From NCBI GenBank assembly GCA_030604405.1, contig JAUVVY010000005.1:1-64000 (forward strand): 64,000 bases of DNA, in the 5' to 3' direction. Source of the stretch: a bacterium (GTDB lineage Bacteria > Armatimonadota > Zipacnadia > Zipacnadales > UBA11051). The notes under the pieces were generated by a model. It saw only the letters and a program-made list of their open reading frames with translations. It did no database searches and had not been told where the DNA came from. Position 1 is the stretch's first letter. The number at the start of each line of letters is the position of its first letter. Position numbers and translations under genes: made by a program. Of this stretch, positions 25,901 to 34,504 are shown piece after piece.

Positions 25901-27536
25901 CGACCATGTAATCGGCGTACTTCTTCATGTTGCCGCTGGTGAAGTAATCCATCTGGTTCTCGGCCAGACTGTAAATCTGCGAATGAGCGGTGGTGAGAGT
26001 CAGATAGCTGTCTGCGTCCTCCTGCGGCTTCCATGATTTGGCCTGGGCCAGAAGACATGCTCTGGCCTTATCGAGTTTCTCGGGCATGTCGGCGAGGCCA
26101 TAGTAGCGATGGAAATAGCGCGCGCCGAAATGGACACCCAGCAGCGGGAAGGTGGTGTGATTCCAGGAGACCAAATCGCGCTTGCCGATATTGGCGTATC
26201 CCGAGACGTGCGGCACAAGGTCCCTGACAAACTGCAGCAGGGCGTTGGTGAAGTCCAGGCGCAGGTCATCGCTGATCAGCGCGCACTCCTCGAAGGCGTC
26301 CCAGGCACACAGGATCTGCCACGAGGAGGTCTCCTCCGGCCACGGCATCTTGCGGTAGCTGGATGAGCCGATGAATGATTCCCGCTCCCCGCCAGGGGCG
26401 TACATCTCGGCCATTATCTGCATCGCCGCGATGGCCTTGTTGGCATACGCCTCGGAGCCGGTCTGCAGGTACAGGTTGGCGTTGACGGTCAGTTCGCAGA
26501 AGGTCGGGTCAGGCTTTTTCGCCGCGATCTTGTCAGCCTCGGCTGGTGTCAGCGCGGGCTCTGGCCCTACCTCGATAATGTAAGGCAGCTTGCCGTCCTG
26601 CAGAGCTTGCAGGAAACGTGGCACACTCAGCTCGGCCCCTGCGACGTCGCTGCAGCCGATGACGATGACGTTGTTGCCGCCATTGTAGGGATAGGGGTCA
26701 TAGACGGTGTGCAGGAGGTACTGCCCCGGGCCGGGCACGAGCGCATTGGCGAAGGTGTAGCGGTTCCAGTAGAGGCGCTCGATGAGAGGGTTGTTGAGCA
26801 TATTGCCGAGGCAGATGACGGTACGCTTGGCCGGATCGGCAGCCTCGATATCCGGTACGAGTTCCGCCTTTACTCCGGCTGCGACCAGGCCGTCGAGCAG
26901 GGCTTGAGTAGCTACCTGATACTCTTCGTCCTGCGGCGCGATGACTGCAGGTGGCCTGCCGTTAACGATCAGCGGAGTTGTGCGTTCTAGCGGGCGGACG
27001 TCAGGCAGTTTCGGCACCGCGATGCCCGCGGCATTGGCTTTCTGCAAGTCGTCAGGTTGCGTGGGGCCGATGATCTCAACCTCGGCCAGCGCGGGATGGG
27101 CACGCTTGCCCTTCGAGACTCCAGCCACCGAGCGGAAGCGGAGGCCCTTCACTGCGACCGGCTCCCAGTGATGCTCGGCCCATTCACTTAGCGGGAACTC
27201 TTCGGCCTCGGCGAGGGTTTTCTCGAAGGTGCCGTCGCCGTCCAGGTCCGCCTCGATGACATACGCGGTGGTGTAATAGACCTCATGGCTCTGGTAAAGG
27301 CGGACGCCCGATACCTCGCGCGGCTCGTCGAATGTGAAAGTGATGACGCCCTCGCCCTCGGTCCCGACTTCGAAGGTAAGAGCCGACCGCGTGTTGCCAT
27401 CAACAACGGCGGTGGCATTATCTGATGCTAGCTTCGGTGTTGCGGTTACGGTCGCGACGTAGGCGATGTTCGCCTCGTCGGCGGCTGCGGTGAGAGCGCA
27501 GATGAGCAATACAGCTACGGCAGCAATATAGTTCAT
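22959..27536 (-). CDS. Secreted 1,525-residue multidomain polysaccharide-lyase-like protein with C-terminal propeller
   Basis: ATG 27536 is chosen because GAGGAG precedes it by eight bases and a signal peptide (MNYIAAVAVLLICALTAAAD) follows directly; upstream in-frame codons are not signal-like. Domains in order: discoidin/F5-F8-type carbohydrate-binding module (about 20-160), an alpha/alpha-toroid region (about 300-640, e.g. WQILCAWDAFEECALI), a heparinase II/III-like beta domain (about 640-800, GGQYLLLDGHSRGKHLHYDG and WHRGEWFLIADTVV), beta-rich linkers, and a C-terminal FG-GAP/PQQ-type propeller (about 1200-1525) with calcium-loop repeats DTDGDGSADAI, DLDGDGKVEVI and DVNGDGNNEIV. It probably degrades uronic-acid polysaccharides outside the cell. 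Catalytic residues were not assigned. Confidence 0.82.
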   Translation of the reverse strand: MNYIAAVAVLLICALTAAADEANIAYVATVTATPKLASDNATAVVDGNTRSALTFEVGTEGEGVITFTFDEPREVSGVRLYQSHEVYYTTAYVIEADLDGDGTFEKTLAEAEEFPLSEWAEHHWEPVAVKGLRFRSVAGVSKGKRAHPALAEVEIIGPTQPDDLQKANAAGIAVPKLPDVRPLERTTPLIVNGRPPAVIAPQDEEYQVATQALLDGLVAAGVKAELVPDIEAADPAKRTVICLGNMLNNPLIERLYWNRYTFANALVPGPGQYLLHTVYDPYPYNGGNNVIVIGCSDVAGAELSVPRFLQALQDGKLPYIIEVGPEPALTPAEADKIAAKKPDPTFCELTVNANLYLQTGSEAYANKAIAAMQIMAEMYAPGGERESFIGSSSYRKMPWPEETSSWQILCAWDAFEECALISDDLRLDFTNALLQFVRDLVPHVSGYANIGKRDLVSWNHTTFPLLGVHFGARYFHRYYGLADMPEKLDKARACLLAQAKSWKPQEDADSYLTLTTAHSQIYSLAENQMDYFTSGNMKKYADYMVAICDNQGLASGFGDSGVSSRPNLPQQALPLALWWTGDGGYKWLLQQYTSGAWRNPYERGIEPVPADRFTGVNVFMTDPQVYEWVQTYPSYNEPFAKSDVPEQDSFDKISFRENWNRGGQYLLLDGHSRGKHLHYDGNSIIEFVEGGERWLLDHDYLTRNTTEHTMVSILRNGRCDKLVPSLSGLTEYADVALLGYTNTYTRAYNGCDWQRKILWHRGEWFLIADTVVPREDDYYDFDLTWKTIDEAGNQHIVNGKDFVAERGAAAETSDCLLADDETASGGRALLMDRSTSRIAFGVDLPAGEYSLAVIGYGVDSSSDSLWISVDLGDKQSFHMNKGRYGRSAADHALTSDTPKVTLEGDGPHLLLVTLRERQPVRVDRFIFQDANGETRVYEAESLPPPPEVSDDLTRAFHIKPAAPLDAAWVTNHERAGIVLPVSILHQRKSGQIQAGDAVTFASLMYVSRRGYRRDLTPVQIAHNLVAIKGSDPALALLGDVDSPAVSAELQAAILSPDYIFISRLRSLNLAGIKLSSTAPIDIVADLSGSGVFNVIAPEGGAELEVEVAGELQSVTLDSGRSQFGFADFPSGRLLVPLIQQAINDAQPVADAGRVTAEREGTKPLWSAFEPDGLVWRIKAADLHDGNGQRLFVCRGPVLHCLDTAGKLLWSFSAKSLVRDVAFGDVRDNPGDEIVVGSADTYIYILSAAGELLDQHEMRGMPWARSFGDRAYSVFNLLVGDITANGKPDILASMANYDLQALTADWQLLWKHDYALHGSMAMSFEDTDGDGSADAIFLADKYGSSKACGFDGTVKYRRYTSIGDVCYAVADLDGDGKVEVITGSSTGDLRATPFADPSNTLWRFDNFGYPANRLCAGDVNGDGNNEIVLASGTGYLYVLDGSGEVLWQDRAGSCVNDAIVIDRPGGSLVAYCDESGLVRIADGGGELLSELRTSAAPRFLATLGDGADAILAVALSDGHVVSYPLP

Positions 27537-27791
27537 TGTGATTACTCCTCTGTACCATCCACTCATATCATGTAGTATGCACGTACTGATGACGAAGCAA
27601 TTACCATATATTAGAACGCACATGCCGTGATGACCTTCCCGAGCTACCGGAGCATTGGGAACCCCGGGACCTCAAAACGGCTCTGGCGAGAGGGTATGGC
27701 CTGGCAGTGGGGGAAATGTCTCTGCGGAGACGGTGCAGACGTAAGTGCATGATAGTGATGGTGGCGCGTTAAGAATGCGAGAGTAGGGCGC

Positions 27792-29195
27792 ATGAGCTGG
27801 CGGCTTATCAAGTGGGAACTGGCTGTTATCATCCTTGCGGTACTCGTCCTGCCGCTGGCGCTGTGGTTCTACAGCGATCACACGCTGGGGAAGCGGCTTG
27901 AGGCGGAACTGGACGATCTCAGGGCCCAGGGCATGCCTCTGACGATGCTTGATGCAAGAGCCAAGGCCGTGCCCGACGACCAAAATGCAGCCGTGTTGTA
28001 CCAACAGGTCTTTCGTGTGGACTTCAGCGCGCCAGTTAGCAGCTCCTCGGTCTCCTTGCTGCCGGATTTCTCAGGTGAATGCTACGATCTACTGGATGAC
28101 TGTTCAGATGGGCTGACTCCCGAAGCTGTAGATTACCTGCGCACGTTTTTCAGCGACCGGCAAACGCAGCGGTCGCTGGAGATACTGCGGGAGGCGTCGC
28201 AACGCCCGCACTCGGTGTTTCCGATTAGATGGGAGGAGGAATTTCCTGTCAGGTTTTCACACTATGCGCTTTTCCGGAGAGCTGCGCGCGTTCTTGTTGT
28301 CAGAGCAGCACTTGCTGCGCATGACGGGGATATCGCGGAGGCCATGGAATGGCTAGAGGTCGTGTTTCGCATGTCCGAGCACATAGGCTCGGAATCGTCC
28401 ATTATCTCGGAGCTCCTGACAGACAGTATGCAGGACATCGCGTTTCGTTGGTGTGTCAAGCCCTCACTGCGCGATGGCACCGTGTCGCCCCAAGCAGCTA
28501 AGAGATTTGAGGAATACCTCCGCGGGATCGACCGGTACAGCAGCTTCACCAATGCCATCATATGGGAGCGGGCGAGCGGGATCCATCATTTCGATTTGGC
28601 GTACCGCGAGGGACGCTCTCTGCAGAAGATCATTAGTGGGGCGGGATACTACGTCGGCGCCAGATACGCTACGGCGGATTGGGTCGGCTGGCTCGGACGG
28701 GTGGCCGGCCCCGTGCAGAAAACCGACCAGTTGATCTACCTGGAATACATGGAGGAGGCGATCCGACTCAGCAGGCTGTCGCTACGCGAGGCCAAGCCAA
28801 AGCTCGAGCTATTGACTGCGGAGCTGGAGAGCTTGCCTGCCCATCGTGCGCCGCTTGCGAAGATCATGGCATTCGCGAATCCCTGGGCGTGGCAGAAACG
28901 GGATCGCACGGTGGCCAATATCGGAATGTGCCGGATCGTGCTGGGGCTGAAGGTGTACAAGCGTGAGCATGGCAAATACCCCACGGGCTTGCGGGAGTTG
29001 CAGCAGACGCTGGATTGGGAAGTCCCCAAGGACCCCTTCAGCGGGCAGGATTTCGTGTATCGGCCACAAGACGAGGGCTTCAAGCTGTATAGCTTCGGCC
29101 CGAATCTGGCAGATGACGGGGGGGTTCCAAAATACGATGAACAAAGCAAGCAGCGACGCCAGGATTACGACATCGTGTGGGAATGCGTGAAGTAG
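27792..29195 (+). CDS. Membrane-anchored hypothetical protein with GspG-like pseudopilin tail
   Basis: A 467-residue protein with one N-terminal membrane helix (about 8-28) and a long, mostly helical middle (about 40-370) that I do not recognise. The C-terminal 90 residues, including KREHGKYPTGLRELQQ, VPKDPFSGQDFVYRP and FKLYSFGPNLADDGG, look like the globular part of the type II secretion major pseudopilin GspG, in which the order is YPT..GL..L, PKDPWG, Y, and YSLG. The usual pseudopilin N-terminal cleavage motif is absent, so the domain has been moved to the tail of another protein. Probably an envelope protein; function unknown. Confidence 0.72.
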   Translation: MSWRLIKWELAVIILAVLVLPLALWFYSDHTLGKRLEAELDDLRAQGMPLTMLDARAKAVPDDQNAAVLYQQVFRVDFSAPVSSSSVSLLPDFSGECYDLLDDCSDGLTPEAVDYLRTFFSDRQTQRSLEILREASQRPHSVFPIRWEEEFPVRFSHYALFRRAARVLVVRAALAAHDGDIAEAMEWLEVVFRMSEHIGSESSIISELLTDSMQDIAFRWCVKPSLRDGTVSPQAAKRFEEYLRGIDRYSSFTNAIIWERASGIHHFDLAYREGRSLQKIISGAGYYVGARYATADWVGWLGRVAGPVQKTDQLIYLEYMEEAIRLSRLSLREAKPKLELLTAELESLPAHRAPLAKIMAFANPWAWQKRDRTVANIGMCRIVLGLKVYKREHGKYPTGLRELQQTLDWEVPKDPFSGQDFVYRPQDEGFKLYSFGPNLADDGGVPKYDEQSKQRRQDYDIVWECVK

Positions 29196-29511
29196 GGCGC
29201 GCTGTGACCGGTGGCGAGCAACAGGCGAAGAATTGGTGCGGGAATAATACAAATAGCAGGCAATATTGGGACTCCGGGGAATAGTCCATTTGACTAATTT
29301 CTCAGTAGCGAAATACTGGTGTGGACAAGCGTTTTGAAGCGTGGTATGCTAGCCGCGATTCGGCATCATGTCAGATCGGTGGACAGGATAGTCTGGGGAG
29401 TCTGAGTACAAAGTAGCGGCTGCCGGAAGGCATTCAATGGCCGCTGCAGTTTAGTTTGTGAGGTCGAGTGAACGGCGCAAAGTCGCGAGCCGCTTGAAAA
29501 GGATGACCGAA
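29196..29511. other. Upstream region of the polysaccharide-export genes
   Basis: About 315 bases without a gene. The one signal I can support is the promoter-like pair at 29322-29350. A run of AT-rich sequence (29240-29320) precedes it. The open frame continues from GTG 29458 into the exporter gene, but the start with a ribosome-binding site is at 29512. Confidence 0.5.
29322..29350 (+). promoter_or_regulatory. Candidate sigma-70-type promoter for the export operon
   Basis: TGGACA (29322-29327) and TATGCT (29345-29350) are separated by 17 bases, close to the consensus TTGACA-17-TATAAT. Transcription would start near 29357, leaving a leader of about 155 bases before the exporter start. Confidence 0.5.
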
Positions 29512-32217
29512 ATGGTCAAGTCCCGCAGCATTACTGTAGCACTCATATCATTATTGATGGCAACCTCGCTCACTGCCACACTGATGGCGGCCGAGCAGGA
29601 CAAGCCGGTTGTGGCCGAGCCGCGCACGTCGGTGAGCGTGGTCACTGAGTCAACCGATGCCGTGGACGTGAAGGTGATGCCGACGGGCGGAGTGGCTGAA
29701 ACGGGGGCGGCTGAAGTTGACTTGCAGCGGCCACCGCAAGAGATCTTCGAGGCGCTGCCGCGCTTTGGGGCGAATCTATTTCCTGCCGCTGTAGATATTG
29801 ATACGACAGAAGCGGACAGGAAAGCGCAGTCGGCGGGAGCGCCGGCGGCCAACGCGCCCGTGCCGCCGAACTATGTAGTCGGTCCGGGCGACCAGCTTTC
29901 TCTGATGGTCTCAGCGCGCGGCTGGGAACAGCTTGACCAGACGCTGACCGTTAGCGCCGAGGGCCTGGTCTTCCCGCCGCAGTTGGGCAAGGTGACCGTG
30001 GCAGGGCAGACGCTGGCCGAGCTCCGCCAGGTGCTTTCCGAGGCGTACGGCAGGCTGTACGCGGAGCCGACCGTGACGCTGGTGGTCTCCGAGCAGCGGA
30101 CGGTGGAGGTCTATGTCACCGGTGACGCGATGCGGCCCGGCAAGTATGCGCTGGTCGGCACGGCGACGGTCTTCACGGCGCTGTATGCGGCGGGCGGGCC
30201 GTCTGACATCGGTTCTTTCCGGCGGCTGCAGCTCAACCGCGTGGGGCAGAAGGCGGTGGAGATTGACCTTTACGACTACCTGCTGACCGGCCGGCGCGAC
30301 AAGGATGTGCTGCTGCAGCCGGGTGACACGCTGTTCATCCCGCCGGTGCAGGCGGAGGTGGGACTGGCGGGGCAGGTACGGCGGCCCGGGCGCTATGAAT
30401 TGAAGGGCGAGGTGACCATCGGCGAGGCCATCGGAATGGCGGGCGGCCTGAAGCCAACAGCCTATGGGCCGGTCGTGCAGCTTTGGCAAACGACCGGCCG
30501 CAGCGACTGGGTGCTCGTGAACATCAACGTGTCCGACCCGGATAGCACGGATTTGCAGCGCCCTATCAAAGACGGCGACGTGCTGGTGGTCAACGAGATA
30601 CTGCCGCAGGGCGACAATGTCGCGAAGGTCTTCGGCGCTGTGAAACGGCCCGGGTACTATCCCGTCGGCCCCGATGCGACCGTGGGTTCGATATTGCGCG
30701 CCGCAGAGGGCATGGTGGGTGACGCGCACATGGGCCGCGGCGTGCTGACGCGCCTCGACGAGAACCGGCACGTGGAGATGATCAGCTTCGATGTGCGCGA
30801 GCAGTACCGTGGCGGCCCGGAAGTGCAAATTTCCGTGAGGCCGAAGGACTGGATACGGATTTTCGGGCAGGAGGAGGTCGAGCCGCCGCAAGAAGTGGAA
30901 GTCAGCGGCGCGGTCGCACGCCCGGGCACCCACCGCTGGGCGACCAATATGCGCGTAAGCGACCTGGCCCTGCAAGCCGGCGGGGCGCTGCCCGAGGCGT
31001 ACATGGCACGCGCGGACCTGCTGCGGCTGACCCCGGACAAGACGTATGAGGTTATTGCCGTGAACCTGCGCGACGCCATTGACGGCAAAGCGGAAGCCGA
31101 TATTGCCCTGCAGCGCGGCGACATCCTCAGCGTGATGCTGCAGGAGAACGCGAAGCCGGCGTCTCTGGTGCATGTGGCCGGCTATGTCGGCAGCCCGGGC
31201 GATTACCCGCGCCGCGAGGGTATGCGCGTGAGCGACTCGATTTTCGCCGCCGGTGGCTTGAAGCCGGGAGCGGGGCCTACCGTGGAACTCACACCCGGCC
31301 GCTTCGAGGGCAAGCCCAAAACCGTGACGCTGCGACTTATCGGCGGGCCCGAGCAGTACGCCATCGAGCCTGATATGGTGCTTTCCGACGATGACACGGT
31401 ATCGGTTGCCGGACGGGGCGATTTCAAGGCACATGCTGATTTGGTCCATCTGCAGGGGCGGGTGGCTAAACCCGGCAGCTATGTGATCAAGGGGCAGCCG
31501 GGCAGGGACCCCTATACCGTGTTCGATTTGCTTGAGGATGGCGACGGGCTGCTGGAGGACGCCAGCCCAAACGGGATCGTGGTCTATCGCCGTCACGGTG
31601 CTGCGATGGGTACGGCGCAGGCCGAAGACCTGGAGCGGCTGCTGAAATCCGTCAACCAGGAGACTCGCCAGCCGACGATGCAGGTGGATACTGCGGAGCA
31701 GACCAGCGCCATGAACACCACAGTCGCGGAGAGCCTGGCTGCTGTGTTCAGCAGCCCCAGTGGAGTAAGTATCGTTCTGCCGCCGCGTGCGGTGAACCCG
31801 GAGGATTGGGTGGCGGCCATTCCGGTTGATGGCGCGCAGCTTGTCGCTACGCGTGGCAAGTCCGGAAACATGGAACTCGAACCCGGCGACACCGTAGTTG
31901 TGCCGCGCCGCATCAATACCGTCACCGTGCTGGGGGCCGTGCCCCGGTCCGGCGCAGTGCCCTACGTCAAGGGCCAGAACTGTGGGGGATATATAAATGC
32001 GTCAGGCGGTTTCCGGGAGGATGCCGCCGGCGGGCGGATGGTTGTGGTGCATGCAAACGGCTCGGCGGCACCAATCAACTCCAACACAAGCATCCAGCCC
32101 GGCGACGTAATCGTGGTGCCGACCAAACACATCGTCCGCACCGTCCGCACCGAAAGCAAATGGCAGCAGTGGTTCAAGAGCATCGTCACACTGGCCACCG
32201 CCGCCCTGGTGTTCTAA
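29512..32217 (+). CDS. Outer-membrane polysaccharide export protein, Wza-like, with seven SLBB-type repeats
   Basis: A 901-residue exported protein; ATG 29512 (MVKSRSITVALISLLM, signal peptide) is preceded by AAGGA at eight bases. After a variable stretch comes the polysaccharide-export domain (YVVGPGDQLSLMV, about 122-210). It is followed by SLBB-like repeats recognisable by V-x-G-x-V-x-x-P-G-x-Y: VTGDAMRPGKY, LAGQVRRPGRY, VFGAVKRPGYY, VSGAVARPGTH, VAGYVGSPGDY, LQGRVAKPGSY and VLGAVPRSGAV. Wza of E. coli is about 380 residues with fewer such domains, so this is a long periplasm-spanning version. It should form the exit channel for an exopolysaccharide, together with the chain-length protein 17 bases downstream. 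Confidence 0.9.
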   Translation: MVKSRSITVALISLLMATSLTATLMAAEQDKPVVAEPRTSVSVVTESTDAVDVKVMPTGGVAETGAAEVDLQRPPQEIFEALPRFGANLFPAAVDIDTTEADRKAQSAGAPAANAPVPPNYVVGPGDQLSLMVSARGWEQLDQTLTVSAEGLVFPPQLGKVTVAGQTLAELRQVLSEAYGRLYAEPTVTLVVSEQRTVEVYVTGDAMRPGKYALVGTATVFTALYAAGGPSDIGSFRRLQLNRVGQKAVEIDLYDYLLTGRRDKDVLLQPGDTLFIPPVQAEVGLAGQVRRPGRYELKGEVTIGEAIGMAGGLKPTAYGPVVQLWQTTGRSDWVLVNINVSDPDSTDLQRPIKDGDVLVVNEILPQGDNVAKVFGAVKRPGYYPVGPDATVGSILRAAEGMVGDAHMGRGVLTRLDENRHVEMISFDVREQYRGGPEVQISVRPKDWIRIFGQEEVEPPQEVEVSGAVARPGTHRWATNMRVSDLALQAGGALPEAYMARADLLRLTPDKTYEVIAVNLRDAIDGKAEADIALQRGDILSVMLQENAKPASLVHVAGYVGSPGDYPRREGMRVSDSIFAAGGLKPGAGPTVELTPGRFEGKPKTVTLRLIGGPEQYAIEPDMVLSDDDTVSVAGRGDFKAHADLVHLQGRVAKPGSYVIKGQPGRDPYTVFDLLEDGDGLLEDASPNGIVVYRRHGAAMGTAQAEDLERLLKSVNQETRQPTMQVDTAEQTSAMNTTVAESLAAVFSSPSGVSIVLPPRAVNPEDWVAAIPVDGAQLVATRGKSGNMELEPGDTVVVPRRINTVTVLGAVPRSGAVPYVKGQNCGGYINASGGFREDAAGGRMVVVHANGSAAPINSNTSIQPGDVIVVPTKHIVRTVRTESKWQQWFKSIVTLATAALVF

Positions 32218-32234
32218 CGAGAGGAACGTAGTCC

Positions 32235-33620
32235 GTGGCATCGTCTGCGCGCGTGAGGAAGTTACGACTGCCTGACAGGCTGCACTGGTGGCATGTGCTG
32301 GTGCTAAGTCTGCTGGGTGGCCTTATTGTCGGCACTGTGGTTTACTCCATTTGGCCGGGCAGCTACCTGGCGACCAGTTCGCTGCTGCTCAGCGATCAGG
32401 CCGATGTCGTTGCGAAGCTGCTTCCCCAAAGCAGCACAGTGACGGCGGAGTCCGAACAGGACCGGCTCTGGGCGATTCTGGGCAGCCGCGAAATCCGAGG
32501 GCGGTTGGTGAAGAAGCACAAGCTCGGCCAGAAGCTGGGGATGGATGATGACTGGGTGGCCGAGATACTGGGCCATATGACCAGCATTCAGCCTCTGGGC
32601 GGGGGCTTAAGCATCACCGTCACATGCCGAGGCTGCCGCAACCCGAAATCGGCCCTGTGGGGGTCGCTGCGCATGGAAGATGCCAGGCAACTGTGTGCGC
32701 AGCTTGCCAACGGCTATGTGGCCGAACTGGAAAGCTATCTTGCAGAGACAGGCTTGCAGCAGGCGGGCGATAACCGTAAATTTGTCACAAGAGCCAAAGA
32801 GGAGCTTGCGGCAGAGCTGCAGGAGAGCGAAGACCGCCTGCAGCAACTGCAGACGCAGTATCATCTGCTCGACCCCAGTGACAAGGCCCTGCGCATCGTT
32901 GACCGGATAAATGCGGCACAACAGGCTCTTGCCGATGCCGCGGCGCAGGCTGATGATGTGACCAGTTCGCTGCGGACCGCGCGTGGGCAGTTGCGCGACG
33001 TGGACGCGCTGCACATAGCCAAGGTTGTGGAACTGCGCAACCCGGTGATTACCCAGCTTGAGCAGAAGCTGGCAGAGCTGCGGATTGATATGGCGACCGA
33101 GCTGGCCCACGGCAAGACGGACATACACCGCGACGTGGCGCAGATTCAGGCCGGTATTGACAGCATCGAGCAGCAGATCCAAGACGTGCAGCAGGAGACG
33201 CGGCAGGAGCTAAGCCAGGCCAATAACCCGGTGTATGACGGGCTGGTGAGCAAGGTGGTGGAGCTGGAGATCGGCCTGGCCGGGGCGCGGGCACGGCAGG
33301 CAAAACACGCCTCGCTGCTGGCGGCCGCAAGGGGTCGGCTGGCCGAGCTGCCGCCAGTAGCGCGCGAATACGCCACCCTCAAGCGGCAGCAGCAGGTGCA
33401 GTCGGAGCTGATGGCGTCGCTGACGCAGTCGCTGGCGCTTGCGCTAATCGAAGAGCAGCGCGCCAAGACCGGCAGCAAGTTCACGATACTCGACACGGCA
33501 GTGCCACCAGTGCTGCGCTCGGGCCCGCCGACGCTGGTGTGCGGGGCGATTACGTTCGTTATCATCTTCATCGTGCTTGCGTTCTTCATGATTGACCGCC
33601 GCGCGTTCGGGATGTTCTAA
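32235..33620 (+). CDS. Chain-length determinant (GumC/Wzz-like) protein without kinase domain
   Basis: A 461-residue inner-membrane protein of the polysaccharide co-polymerase family. Two membrane helices flank the periplasmic part: about 20-43 (WHVLVLSLLGGLIVGTVVYSIW) and about 433-455. Between them lie a Wzz-type domain and long heptad-rich coiled coils (about 170-375, e.g. EELAAELQESEDRLQQLQTQ). The protein ends after the second helix, so the Walker-type tyrosine kinase found in Wzc is missing; no separate kinase is encoded in the window. The start is GTG 32235, 17 bases after the exporter stop, and the two are one transcription unit. Confidence 0.88.
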   Translation: MASSARVRKLRLPDRLHWWHVLVLSLLGGLIVGTVVYSIWPGSYLATSSLLLSDQADVVAKLLPQSSTVTAESEQDRLWAILGSREIRGRLVKKHKLGQKLGMDDDWVAEILGHMTSIQPLGGGLSITVTCRGCRNPKSALWGSLRMEDARQLCAQLANGYVAELESYLAETGLQQAGDNRKFVTRAKEELAAELQESEDRLQQLQTQYHLLDPSDKALRIVDRINAAQQALADAAAQADDVTSSLRTARGQLRDVDALHIAKVVELRNPVITQLEQKLAELRIDMATELAHGKTDIHRDVAQIQAGIDSIEQQIQDVQQETRQELSQANNPVYDGLVSKVVELEIGLAGARARQAKHASLLAAARGRLAELPPVAREYATLKRQQQVQSELMASLTQSLALALIEEQRAKTGSKFTILDTAVPPVLRSGPPTLVCGAITFVIIFIVLAFFMIDRRAFGMF

Positions 33621-33659
33621 GCTGCCTTCACACAATTCGCACAGACGGGAGCTAGCAAT

Positions 33660-34472
33660 ATGGCAGGCTTGAACCAGGTGCAAGAAGGGACCGTGCGTGA
33701 CCGGCTGTGGATGTGGGGCAACGAGCCGAAGAACCAGGACGCATCGTGGGGCTTTCCGGGCGTCTCGCGGATGACGGCAGTGGAAGCGGCTTTGTATTTC
33801 GAGGTGCCGAATGTGGTCATGGTAACTCATAACAACCTGCCGGCCCCGCCGCTGGACAAGGATGCCATAGCCATGCGCCCGCTGAAACGGGTCGTCTGGA
33901 CAATTGTGAACTCGGGCGGAGGCACGTCTGAGGACGAGCGCGAGCACGTGTTTGACATCGCAGCGCGCTTTCCCAACTTCACCGGCTTCCTGATGGATGA
34001 CTTTTTCCGGACGGCCGAGGATGGCTCAGCAACGGCCTCGCTGTCTGTCGAAGACCTGCGTGCTATTCGTGATCGGCTCACCCTCCCAGACCGCCAACTG
34101 GAGCTATGGGCGGTGCTGTACACACACCAGTTCGACATGCCAGTGCAGGAGCATCTTGCGCAGTGTGACGCTGTCCACTTCTGGACCTCACGCTCCAAGG
34201 AGCTTGCTGACCTGGAGGCGAACTTCGCGCACCTGGAGGAGCTTTGCCCTGACACCGGCAAGATCCAGGGCCTGTACATGTGGGACTTTGGGGAGAAGAA
34301 GCCGGTGCCGGTGGACCTGATGAAGCACCAGTGCGAGCTGGGTCTGCAGTGGCTGGCCGCAGGGCGCATCCAGGGCATGGCTTTCATTGCGAGCTGCTTG
34401 TGCGACTTTGAGCTGCCGTGCGTGGAATGGACGCGGAGTTGGATTGCCGAAACGGGCGACCAGACGCTCTGA
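33660..34472 (+). CDS. Hypothetical protein, possible TIM-barrel glycan enzyme
   Basis: A 270-residue soluble protein without signal peptide. ATG 33660 has GGGAG eight bases upstream. Alternating hydrophobic strands and helices (VVMVTHNN, RVVWTIVNSGG, FTGFLMDDFFR, LELWAVLYTHQ, IQGLYMWDFG, GMAFIAS) suggest a TIM barrel; FLMDDFF holds acidic residues at the end of a strand where glycosidase-type barrels have theirs. I do not recognise the family. It precedes the first beta-helix gene by 32 bases and probably forms a unit with it. Confidence 0.65.
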   Translation: MAGLNQVQEGTVRDRLWMWGNEPKNQDASWGFPGVSRMTAVEAALYFEVPNVVMVTHNNLPAPPLDKDAIAMRPLKRVVWTIVNSGGGTSEDEREHVFDIAARFPNFTGFLMDDFFRTAEDGSATASLSVEDLRAIRDRLTLPDRQLELWAVLYTHQFDMPVQEHLAQCDAVHFWTSRSKELADLEANFAHLEELCPDTGKIQGLYMWDFGEKKPVPVDLMKHQCELGLQWLAAGRIQGMAFIASCLCDFELPCVEWTRSWIAETGDQTL

Positions 34473-34504
34473 TACCACCGATGACTTGCGCGGAGGAGAA
34501 GATC

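Noticed and set aside
29911-31596. A 561-codon leftward open frame opposite the exporter gene
   Set aside because: It is a shadow of the GC-rich exporter gene: no ribosome-binding site, Arg/His/Ala-rich composition, no recognisable domain, while the plus strand encodes clear SLBB repeats.
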